Shown piece by piece: positions 1 through 6,161 of a stretch of DNA of 6,521 bases (within the stretch, counting starts at the first letter, position 1; every line of letters begins with the position of its first letter). This DNA comes from Candidatus Neomicrothrix sp. UBA2110 (GTDB lineage Bacteria > Actinomycetota > Acidimicrobiia > Acidimicrobiales > Poriferisodalaceae). The translations under genes were made by a program, and so were the position numbers. The notes under the pieces are model-generated. The model saw nothing but the letters and a program-made list of their open reading frames with translations, was not told where the DNA came from and made no database searches. Location of the stretch: NCBI GenBank assembly GCA_002331465.1, contig DCYM01000095.1:1-6521 (forward strand), read 5' to 3'.

Positions 1-1319
1 TGTGCTCCGGATTCAATTCGAACAAATGCGGCGGGTAACTGGCCCTTTAGCTCGTCAGCCACCGGCACGACTACTGCTTGATGAACCGCCGGGTGCTGTT
101 CCAACATTTGCTCCACCGAGTCTGGGTAAATGTTTTCGCCTGCGCAAACGAACATGTCATCAACCCGACCGACGAAGAAATACCAGCCGTCGTCATCTCG
201 GCTCATTAGATCACCTGTGTGGTACCACCCATCGGTGAGCTTGTCGGCGTTGATAGCAGGAAGATCGTGGTAGCCGTTCATTACTCCCTTCGAACGAACC
301 CATAGTTCACCATGGTTGGATTCGGCACCGTTCTCGGGGTCAACAAGCTTGAGTTCTACTTTGGGGTGCTGGTAGCCGAGAGTAATTTTTGGTCTCGGGA
401 GACCATCGGGATGAGGACCAAACTCCAAGACCGCTTCAGTAGTTCCGTAACCATTGGTTACAAAAGCGTCCGGGAACAATGCCTGAACGTCATCGAAAAG
501 GGCTTCAGTCATTGGTGCAGAGCCAATTAAGACTCGTTGCACCGACGACAGGTCATAGCTGCGCTGAGATTCGTTTAGTTCCGCAGTAACGAGGGCATAC
601 ATCGTTGGCACCCCCCCGCACATAGTGACCTGCTCCTCGTCGATTGCTTCCAAGTACCCGCGCGCCGAAAATTCAGGCAAGAGAACTACAGTTCCACCGC
701 TCGCAAAGGCGAGCTTTGAGCCCATCGAAGCGTTCTTGTGATACAGCGGGGCCGATACCACCATGACTTCGCCGGGAAGTGTTGCGCCGTACTCAAGGAC
801 GGTGAACGTCACATTCTCGTGAGACAGCAACACCCCCTTTGGACGTCCGGTTGACCCGGAGGTATAGATCTGGATAGCGACTTCAGACGGATCGACTTCA
901 GCAAGGCTCTCAGCGGGAGCGCCAGCCATGAGTTGTGCCCATTCTTCTGAACCTGTGGTGATTGCCGGCACGTCGGACAAAACACCAGCGTGTCCTGGGT
1001 CTGTGATGAGCAGCTTCAAATCTGCGTCTTGAACGATGTATTGGAGGGTTGCCGTAGGGAGCCGTGTATTGAGTGGAACAAAAACCATTCCTGCAGCAGG
1101 AGCGCCGAACATTACGACGTAGTACTCGCTGAGATTACTTGCCAGCATCCCCACCCGTGAGCCTGGTGCCAGCCCACGATCTACTAGCGCGGCCGCAAAT
1201 ACCTTTACTTGGTTTTGTATTTGGGCGACTGTCAACCTTTCGACCGGGTCTTTGGAGCGATCAACTAGGGCAATGCCCTCTGGGTCAGGATTTTGATCAA
1301 GAAGCTCGGCGATATTCAT
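1..1319 (-). CDS. Acyl-CoA synthetase (class I adenylate-forming enzyme), C-terminus cut by window edge
   Basis: This is an ATP-dependent CoA ligase. Such enzymes activate a carboxylic acid as an acyl-adenylate and pass it to CoA, normally in the cytoplasm. I translated it by hand from ATG at 1319; 439 codons are present and the frame is still open at position 1. Core motifs are in the right order. The P-loop YTSGSTGRPKG is at residues 152-162, the YH of motif A4 at 193-194, and NGYGTTE at 289-295. WYHTGD ends at 370, GRVDD is at 384-388, and GENIYP starts at 394 as the hinge into the C-terminal domain. Family members run about 500-560 residues, so roughly 60-120 residues are missing, including the catalytic Lys of motif A10. 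The start lies 8 bases after the SDR stop with no strong Shine-Dalgarno site, so translational coupling is likely. The substrate (fatty, aromatic, alicyclic or carnitine-like acid) cannot be assigned. Confidence 0.95.
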   Translation of the reverse strand, partial: MNIAELLDQNPDPEGIALVDRSKDPVERLTVAQIQNQVKVFAAALVDRGLAPGSRVGMLASNLSEYYVVMFGAPAAGMVFVPLNTRLPTATLQYIVQDADLKLLITDPGHAGVLSDVPAITTGSEEWAQLMAGAPAESLAEVDPSEVAIQIYTSGSTGRPKGVLLSHENVTFTVLEYGATLPGEVMVVSAPLYHKNASMGSKLAFASGGTVVLLPEFSARGYLEAIDEEQVTMCGGVPTMYALVTAELNESQRSYDLSSVQRVLIGSAPMTEALFDDVQALFPDAFVTNGYGTTEAVLEFGPHPDGLPRPKITLGYQHPKVELKLVDPENGAESNHGELWVRSKGVMNGYHDLPAINADKLTDGWYHTGDLMSRDDDGWYFFVGRVDDMFVCAGENIYPDSVEQMLEQHPAVHQAVVVPVADELKGQLPAAFVRIESGA

Positions 1320-1327
1320 CGAATTGA

Positions 1328-2041
1328 TTATCCCAAAACTTCAGGTTCGCAGGTCATCAAAATTTCGGCGACGGTCGCAGTATTTGGGAGCCTGACAATT
1401 GTGGCGACCGTTTCGGCGAGATCCGCGGCTTGGATCATGATTCCGGGATCGACGCCGAAGGCCGAGGTCATGTCGGTCTCGACGTAGCCAGGGCAGATGG
1501 CAGTGACGCGAATTCCATCTTCGAACGCGGCGTGCCGCACCGCGTGATGGAGCGCGAGCATCGCATGTTTACTAATTGCATATCCCGGAGCGAAGGTCCC
1601 CTTAACTCTTTTGCCCGAAAGTGATACGACGTTGACGATGCGTCCTTCGCCTGATGCAGCTAGGAGGGGGAGAGTTGCTTGGATTAGCCGCAGAGGCCCT
1701 TTGACGTTCACTGCCCACATTTCGTCAAGCAGTTCTTCAGATAGGTCTTGTAAGTCCTCCATGTGGCCGATCCCAGCGTTATTAACCAACCCGTCGATGC
1801 GGCCGTGGGTGGCGACGGTGGACGCAATCCATGCTTGGTCAGTACTTGGATTGAAAGCGTCATAGTGGTGACAGGAGACGTTGTCGTCGGCCCACTCCTG
1901 AACTGATGACTGCAATTGATCTAGATCCCTCGCCCCCAGGCTGACTAGCCAACCATCGGCATGAAACCGGCGAGCTAACGCCGCACCAATTCCACGATTA
2001 GCGCCACTAATCATCATTACTCGTCCACGTGGATCAATCAC
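1328..2041 (-). CDS. Short-chain dehydrogenase/reductase (classical SDR, probably NADP(H)-dependent)
   Basis: This is a 237-residue NAD(P)(H)-dependent oxidoreductase of the classical SDR family, probably cytoplasmic. The cofactor motif SGANRGIG is at residues 12-19 (SGxxxGIG in place of TGxxxGIG), NNAG is at 87-90 and CPGYVETDM at 183-191. The catalytic tetrad fits N112, S140, Y154 and K158. The Ser-Tyr spacing is 14, one more than in textbook members. Arg38 in GARDLD after strand 2 suggests NADP(H) preference. I chose the GTG at 2041 because AGAGGAG lies 5 bases upstream and the length (237) is typical. A longer in-frame reading up to 2239 would add 66 Arg-rich residues and overlap the exporter gene, so it is rejected. 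The gene sits 125 bases after the exporter stop and 8 bases before the synthetase start. The substrate is unknown; oxidation or reduction of a hydroxy or keto group on the acid or CoA ester handled by the neighbour is an inference. Confidence 0.94.
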   Translation of the reverse strand: MIDPRGRVMMISGANRGIGAALARRFHADGWLVSLGARDLDQLQSSVQEWADDNVSCHHYDAFNPSTDQAWIASTVATHGRIDGLVNNAGIGHMEDLQDLSEELLDEMWAVNVKGPLRLIQATLPLLAASGEGRIVNVVSLSGKRVKGTFAPGYAISKHAMLALHHAVRHAAFEDGIRVTAICPGYVETDMTSAFGVDPGIMIQAADLAETVATIVRLPNTATVAEILMTCEPEVLG

Positions 2042-2046
2042 TGCCG

Positions 2047-2053
2047 CTCCTCT
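2047..2053 (-). promoter_or_regulatory. Strong ribosome binding site of the SDR gene
   Basis: On the minus strand AGAGGAG is followed by 5 bases and then GTG at 2041. This near-consensus Shine-Dalgarno sequence decides the start of the SDR gene and rules out the longer in-frame extension that overlaps the exporter gene. Confidence 0.8.
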
Positions 2054-2166
2054 TACTGTTGTTATCGGGCACCGTTGCCGGTGTCGACGGTTTAGAGCAT
2101 CGCATGATTCAGGTCTGTCGAACCGATCGATGTATGTGGAAATCAGACGACGGTGACGCCGCGGAA

Positions 2167-3552
2167 CTAGCGCCGTGTGTCTCCGACGAAAATCAGTGCG
2201 ATGGCCGAAACACCACCGGATATTGCTACGACGAGCCATGCCGCCTTGTACGCGCTCAATTCAGCTGAATTACCGACAAGGGAAATTAGGGAAGCCACGC
2301 CAATTGTTGCCCCAAATTGTCGTGCCACTTGTAGAACTGCTCCCGCGACCGCGTAATCACTTGGACCGACGTCAACTAAAGCGGCCGCGCTAACCAAAGG
2401 GAAGGTAGTTGCAACCCCCACAGCGACAAGTAGCGAAATAGGAAGCCAAATAAATAGCCACGATGGGCGGTCGGTAATCAGAGCTACATACAGCAGATTC
2501 CCTATTCCCCACGCGAGAGATCCGGGGATTGCGAACCTTCTGATACCGAGATACGACCCGTAGCGGCCAGCTACAGGGGCGAGTATCGCCACAAGTAGCG
2601 GTGAAGCAGTAGTAGCAAGTCCCGCAGTCGCAATGCTGTATTTCCAACCTCCGGTAAGCCACAAGATATTCACCAGCAGAGATGCCGAGAGGGAAAAACT
2701 TTGGATGAGGGTAGCTATGTTCGCCCACAAGAACGTTCGAATCCTAAAAAGCTTTAGGGGTATGGCGGGAGCGACATGATTACGGCTGCGCAAGAGAACG
2801 ACCACGAAAATAAGAACGCCCAAAATAAAGGTCGCCTGTACCCCAAAAGAAACACCCCACGGGCGGATTTGCACGATCGAAAACGCGATCAAAGCCATAG
2901 ACGCGGCGAGAAGCAAAGCCCCCCAGCTATCAGGAAGCGGTAAATGTTTGTTGATTGTCGTGTCGGGGAGGTGCCCTTTGCCAAAGCCATAAGCAGCGAA
3001 GCAAGCTGCTGGAAGTATTAGAAAAGCCCAACGCCAGTTTGTTGCATCAATAATCAGCGCCCCAAGGGACGGACCAGTCGCGATGCCAAGGGCAGTGATC
3101 GCCCCCCATTTAGCGACGGTTCTCGTTCGTTCTGAACTTGGTGTGGCGGCTAGCAGTAGCCCTAACGAAGATGGTGTAACTAGCGCGCCCCCAATGCCTT
3201 GCACTGTGCGGGCGGCGATTACGACAATCAGATTCGGCGCCGCGCCAATGACAACGGAGGCACAGCCAAAGACAGTCAAACCAGCCCAAAAAAGCTGCCG
3301 CCGTCCGAACCGGTCGGCAAGGTTCCCTGCAGGAATCAGCAGGGCAGCGAAGGCAATGGTGTATGAGTTCAACACCCACGTAAGGGTTCCTCTGCTCGCA
3401 TCAGCGAAACTTGCCTCCAGACCCGGGAAGGCGACGTTCATCGTGGAAATGTTGGCGGTCACTAGGTAAGAACCAAGTGCGGTCGAAAGAAAAACTCTCC
3501 AAGGAGCGCGTGACGGAGTGTCAGCGAGAGAAACGCGAAACACGTTCGACAA
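2167..3552 (-). CDS. MFS transporter, DHA2 (EmrB/QacA-like) family, 14 predicted helices
   Basis: This 461-residue inner-membrane secondary transporter most resembles the DHA2 drug:proton antiporters. Hydrophobic segments occur at about 22-45, 57-75, 87-105, 108-135, 149-168, 174-190, 210-228, 236-254 and 273-298, with five more to the end, giving about 14. Motif A (GNLADRFGRR) is at 76-85, the motif B Arg (RTVQGIGG) at 115 and motif C (GIATGPSLGA) at 156-165. A PLKLFRIRTF segment near 265-274 is typical of the family. The helix-1 motif usually read LDxTxVNVALP is here ANISTMNVAFP (33-43), with Asn34 where an Asp is expected. The start is TTG at 3552 with GAGGG 11 bases upstream; a GTG three codons in is an alternative. 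It lies 39 bases behind tRNA-Pro and leads the SDR and synthetase genes. Export of a metabolite or toxic acid is more likely than import, but the substrate is unknown. Confidence 0.92.
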   Translation of the reverse strand: MSNVFRVSLADTPSRAPWRVFLSTALGSYLVTANISTMNVAFPGLEASFADASRGTLTWVLNSYTIAFAALLIPAGNLADRFGRRQLFWAGLTVFGCASVVIGAAPNLIVVIAARTVQGIGGALVTPSSLGLLLAATPSSERTRTVAKWGAITALGIATGPSLGALIIDATNWRWAFLILPAACFAAYGFGKGHLPDTTINKHLPLPDSWGALLLAASMALIAFSIVQIRPWGVSFGVQATFILGVLIFVVVLLRSRNHVAPAIPLKLFRIRTFLWANIATLIQSFSLSASLLVNILWLTGGWKYSIATAGLATTASPLLVAILAPVAGRYGSYLGIRRFAIPGSLAWGIGNLLYVALITDRPSWLFIWLPISLLVAVGVATTFPLVSAAALVDVGPSDYAVAGAVLQVARQFGATIGVASLISLVGNSAELSAYKAAWLVVAISGGVSAIALIFVGDTRR

Positions 3553-3591
3553 AATAAGTAAGTCCCTCTACAGCAATGGGGGTTTCCGCTG

Positions 3592-3668
<77 letters not shown>

Positions 3669-3676
3669 CCAGACCG

Positions 3677-3686
3677 TTTCCGGAAA
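3677..3686. repeat. 10-base perfect palindrome upstream of tRNA-Pro
   Basis: TTTCCGGAAA is a perfect palindrome centred 13 bases before the tRNA 5' end, in the 77-base gap between the receiver gene and the tRNA. It could be a protein-binding site or chance. I found no convincing -35/-10 pair for the tRNA here. Confidence 0.35.
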
Positions 3687-3745
3687 TACTGACGCTACCG
3701 CAATCGAGAGATGATTCCGATTCCGTTCTGGGTACCAGTGGGGCT

Positions 3746-4252
3746 CTAGACAGCCTCCTCTGGTTCCTCACCTCCGGGTTGTTCTAGGCCGTCGCCAACA
3801 TCTTCGTGATCACCAACGGTTGGTTCGAACTCGCCAGTAGCGCCTTCAGCCTCTGAACTCCCAGCAACTTCGTCGCGCATGTTGCCGCCAGATAACAGCT
3901 TCACTGAAGCCATCTTGAGTCGAAAAGAGTCCAGTGGTTTGACGAGCCACCCTTCTGCTCCTGCTTGCTGAGCCAAGAAGACGTCGGCTTCGCGATCTAG
4001 GAGCATGAGTATCGGAACGGGATCCAAGCGTCCCGCACCGGCCTCGAGGCGGAGGTCCATACATGTGGCCATGCCGCCCATGTTGCCGATTTGTAAATCA
4101 AGAATGACGAGGTTTGGAGGTTCGGCGGACACAGCGCTTCGCACCTCTGCGCCCGCACGTACCACTCCAACTGTTGTGCCGGGGTCGCTGAGGGCAGAAC
4201 GCACCTCTTGAATTAACCAGTCGGCATCGCACGCCAAAAGAACGTCAGTCAC
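3746..4252 (-). CDS. Stand-alone response-regulator receiver protein with acidic tail
   Basis: This is a 168-residue protein. Residues 3-122 form a CheY-like receiver domain. The remaining tail of about 42 residues is rich in Glu, Asp and Gly, has almost no basic residues and is probably disordered. The phospho-acceptor is Asp52 (VILDLQIG), the conserved Lys is K105 (WLVKPLD), and part of the acidic pocket is kept (D9, with Cys8 where a second acid is usual). The switch Thr/Ser after strand 4 appears replaced by Leu85 (PILMLLD, 80-86). No DNA-binding or enzymatic output domain is present, and no histidine kinase is in the window. The start is GTG at 4252; AAGGAA directly abuts it, an unusually short spacing, so the start is less certain than the frame. 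The gene is divergent from the NfeD-like gene. It probably acts by protein-protein contact, but partner and signal are unknown. Confidence 0.85.
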   Translation of the reverse strand: MTDVLLACDADWLIQEVRSALSDPGTTVGVVRAGAEVRSAVSAEPPNLVILDLQIGNMGGMATCMDLRLEAGAGRLDPVPILMLLDREADVFLAQQAGAEGWLVKPLDSFRLKMASVKLLSGGNMRDEVAGSSEAEGATGEFEPTVGDHEDVGDGLEQPGGEEPEEAV

Positions 4253-4330
4253 TTCCTTCGAGGCTAGCGGTCGAGATCGTGTCGAACATGACGCAGGGGT
4301 CTAGCAGGTGTCGGAGAATGGGCACCGGGT

Positions 4331-4359
4331 TTGTGTCTCTGTAGCCTTGCCGGTGTAAC
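4331..4359 (+). promoter_or_regulatory. Possible promoter of the NfeD-like gene
   Basis: TTGTGT (4331-4336) and TGTAAC (4354-4359) are separated by 17 bases. Transcription would begin near 4366, only about 7 bases before the ATG at 4373. That fits the absence of any Shine-Dalgarno sequence there and would make the mRNA nearly leaderless, a common situation in actinobacteria. The match is weak and untested. Confidence 0.3.
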
Positions 4360-4372
4360 GAACGATTGGCTG

Positions 4373-5743
4373 ATGGACGAAGCTTTGATCAACTTAAAGC
4401 GTGTGTTTCGCACGAGTGTGGCCCTGCTAACGACCCTGCTTGTTTTCGTCACCATCGGCGCGTCGTCCGCCGCTGCTCACACCGGTCATCAACACTCACG
4501 TGTCATCAAAGTCATTGAAGTCAGCGGGCTCTTAGACCCCGTGGAGATTGATTACATCGATGCCCAACTTCAAGACGCTCAACGAAATTGGGCACTTGCC
4601 ATCGTTTTTCAGATCAACAGCCCCGGCGCCGCCGCCGATGAAGACAAGATTCTTGAACTCTTAGAAAATATCGACGGGGCACTTATCCCTGTTGGCATGT
4701 GGATTGGTCAAAGTGGCGCTACCGCTAAAGGAGCCGCAGCACATTTAGTTGCGGCCGCAGACTATTCAGGGATTGCTCCGGGCAGTCGTATTGGACAGTT
4801 CGGGGATTTGGCGAACTCGCGAATAACTGAAATAGAAACTAAAAGGAATTGGCTTGAACGTGGCCAAGACGCTGTCGACGCCGGTTTAGTCGACGTGATG
4901 GCCCCCACTCTGGGCGACTTCCTTTTAGCCATGGAAGATGTTGGTGTTGTTGAAGAGATTTCGGTTGAAGTCAAACAGGCTGACGGGCTTGTCCGGCGAG
5001 CAATTGCTGATGACGTCAGTGTGACCTTCAGCAAGCTTTCGCTTTTGGATCAGCTATTTCACACCGTAGCCAGCCCCGCCGTTGCCTACTTGTTGTTGTT
5101 AGTTGGATTGTCAATGCTGCTACTAGATTTTTTTACGGGTGGCATTGGAGTCGCTGGGGGAGTCGGTGCCGGTTCCCTTCTGTTGGCCTGTTATGGGTTG
5201 GGTGTTCTCGAAATTCGACCCTGGGCGTTGATCGCGTTGGTGGTTTCGATGACCGCTTTCGGAGTTGACCTTCAAACTGGGGTTCCGCGCTTTTGGACGA
5301 TCGTCGGTTCGGTATTGCTGGTTTTGGGTTCGTTGCGCCTTTTTGTGTCTCACTCGGCGAGCTGGTTAACGCTCGCAGGTGGAATCGGCTTGACCCTGGC
5401 TTTTGTTTTGTCCGGAATGCCGGCCCTTATCCGAACTCGTTATGGGACAAGCACTCTGGGGAGAGACTGGATGATCGGTGAAATGGCTGTTGCCGCCACA
5501 GACCTCACCCCTGGAGGAACTGTGCTGTTCCAGAATGCTCAATGGCGTGCCAAGGCGAATCGGCTGACTCCAATCAAGGAGGGCGAGGCCGCCAGAATTG
5601 TAGGGCTGGAAGGTTTAGTGCTTGAGGTAGAGCCGGAAGAGGGAGGCGCAGTTGATTACCGAGAAATGCGTCAGCGGCGACCCGATGTCTCCGGTTCAGA
5701 AGCAAGTGACGCTTTTGAACCTTCGCCCGGAAAAGGTTCATAG
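4373..5743 (+). CDS. NfeD/ClpP-class membrane protein (NfeD1b-like), protease site apparently degenerate
   Basis: This 456-residue membrane protein has the layout of long NfeD proteins. A signal peptide comes first (basic LKRVFR, hydrophobic 16-30, Ala-rich cleavage region near 33-35). A ClpP/crotonase-fold domain spans about 44-190, helices lie near 233-251, 257-279, 283-300, 307-325 and 331-350, and a C-terminal OB-fold NfeD domain covers about 363-421. Recognisable pieces are INSPGA (81-86), WIGQSGATAKGAAAHLVAAAD (110-130), IAPGSRIG (134-141) and AGLVDVMAPTLGDFL (170-184). Family members are proposed to act in membrane quality control with stomatin/SPFH partners, none of which is visible here. 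By alignment, the usual nucleophile Ser in the A-S-A-G motif is Gly120, and the stretch between IG and AGLVD is only about 30 residues, so proteolysis is doubtful. I chose ATG 4373; a TTG at 4331 would place 14 extra residues before the signal peptide. Confidence 0.88.
   Translation: MDEALINLKRVFRTSVALLTTLLVFVTIGASSAAAHTGHQHSRVIKVIEVSGLLDPVEIDYIDAQLQDAQRNWALAIVFQINSPGAAADEDKILELLENIDGALIPVGMWIGQSGATAKGAAAHLVAAADYSGIAPGSRIGQFGDLANSRITEIETKRNWLERGQDAVDAGLVDVMAPTLGDFLLAMEDVGVVEEISVEVKQADGLVRRAIADDVSVTFSKLSLLDQLFHTVASPAVAYLLLLVGLSMLLLDFFTGGIGVAGGVGAGSLLLACYGLGVLEIRPWALIALVVSMTAFGVDLQTGVPRFWTIVGSVLLVLGSLRLFVSHSASWLTLAGGIGLTLAFVLSGMPALIRTRYGTSTLGRDWMIGEMAVAATDLTPGGTVLFQNAQWRAKANRLTPIKEGEAARIVGLEGLVLEVEPEEGGAVDYREMRQRRPDVSGSEASDAFEPSPGKGS
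5716..5740 (+). terminator. Stem-loop at the 3' end of the NfeD-like gene, possible terminator
   Basis: TGAACCTT (5716-5723) pairs perfectly with AAGGTTCA (5733-5740) around a 9-base loop, ending at the base before the TAG stop. No T-run follows directly; the first (ATTTTC) comes about 20 bases on. It may be a weak terminator or an mRNA 3'-end stabilising structure. The stem lies inside codons for the last residues, so chance cannot be excluded. Confidence 0.4.
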
Positions 5744-5792
5744 TCCCTGCTCAGTAGTATTTTCAAAAATTGAATCGTTTTTCGATTTTCTC

Positions 5793-5821
5793 TTGCCACG
5801 GCCTGTGAACGCGCCTAGATT
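5793..5821 (+). promoter_or_regulatory. Promoter of the whiB-family gene
   Basis: TTGCCA (5793-5798) and TAGATT (5816-5821) have the ideal 17-base spacing and lie in the 111-base gap after the NfeD-like gene. Transcription would begin near 5828, leaving a 5' leader of about 27 bases that contains the ribosome binding site. It resembles a housekeeping sigma-70/SigA-type promoter, suggesting that whiB is transcribed independently of the gene before it. Confidence 0.6.
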
Positions 5822-5839
5822 CCGACTTGAGGGACAGCT

Positions 5840-5845
5840 AGGGGG
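5840..5845 (+). promoter_or_regulatory. Ribosome binding site of the whiB-family gene
   Basis: AGGGGG lies 9 bases before ATG 5855 and supports that start. There is no competing in-frame start just upstream. Confidence 0.6.
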
Positions 5846-5854
5846 CGCGAAAAT

Positions 5855-6127
5855 ATGGCTGCATTGCCTGCTGACAGTTGGGAACACAAGGCTGCGTGTC
5901 GGGGACCGCAATCGGAGGTTTTCTTTCCTCCGCCCCGATTTGAACGCAAGGACGAAAAGATTGCTCGGGAGGGACGAGCCAAAGCCATCTGTAGGCAGTG
6001 TTCGGTGATGGACGACTGCCTCTCGTATGCGCTCGACATTCGTGAACCTCATGGAATCTGGGGCGGTGCCAACGAAGCCGAACGCCGTCAAGTACTGCTG
6101 GCGCTTGATACCCAGGTGGCGTCTTAA
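5855..6127 (+). CDS. WhiB-family iron-sulfur transcriptional regulator
   Basis: This 90-residue protein is a complete Wbl regulator. Four cysteines, C15, C46, C49 and C55 (C-x30-C-x2-C-x5-C), are the expected ligands of an oxygen- and NO-sensitive [4Fe-4S] cluster. The beta-turn signature GIWGG is at 67-71, followed by a charged segment (NEAEERR-like, 73-78) of the DNA-binding region. Wbl proteins usually bind the housekeeping sigma factor region 4 and control development, redox response or cell division. The subfamily cannot be fixed from this sequence alone, although the AKAICRQC and CLSYAL segments resemble WhiB1/WhiB2-type members. It is preceded by its own promoter and Shine-Dalgarno site and faces the selB fragment, with 34 bases between the two stops. 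The C-terminus is short, lacking the basic tail of some members. Confidence 0.96.
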   Translation: MAALPADSWEHKAACRGPQSEVFFPPPRFERKDEKIAREGRAKAICRQCSVMDDCLSYALDIREPHGIWGGANEAERRQVLLALDTQVAS

Positions 6128-6161
6128 ACTGAGACCTCTCCGCGAGGATTAGTTCCAAAAC

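Noticed and set aside
2..530. Open plus-strand frames at the left edge
   Set aside because: They are antisense to the acyl-CoA synthetase, whose minus-strand translation carries all family motifs; they have no recognisable content.
2070..2083. CACCG-TTGC-CGGTG hairpin in the exporter-SDR gap as an attenuator or riboswitch
   Set aside because: It is a single 5-bp stem with no surrounding structure or T-run in a 125-base gap; there is not enough to call a regulatory RNA.
2042..2239. N-terminal extension of the SDR reading frame by 66 residues
   Set aside because: It is Arg-rich and low in structure, overlaps the exporter gene and ignores the strong Shine-Dalgarno site directly before GTG 2041.
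3083..3469. Plus-strand frame of 128 residues inside the exporter gene
   Set aside because: It is an antisense shadow of the MFS gene, rich in Ala/Pro/Arg with no ribosome binding site or family signature.
3714..3725. Tandem ATTCCG-ATTCCG between the receiver gene and tRNA-Pro
   Set aside because: Two six-base copies are within chance expectation and no further copies were seen.
5771..5790. Small AATCG-TTTTT-CGATT hairpin followed by T's in the NfeD-whiB gap
   Set aside because: A 5-bp AT-rich stem is too weak to call a terminator and could arise by chance in this AT-rich stretch just before the -35 box.
6135..6147. CCTC-TCCGC-GAGG hairpin between the convergent whiB and selB ends as a bidirectional terminator
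   Set aside because: It has only four base pairs and no T-run on either side; it may be real but is not supported.
5738..6158. Several minus-strand frames of 74-117 residues opposite whiB
   Set aside because: All are antisense to a clear WhiB gene with its promoter and ribosome binding site; they have Arg/Pro/Ser-rich shadow composition.
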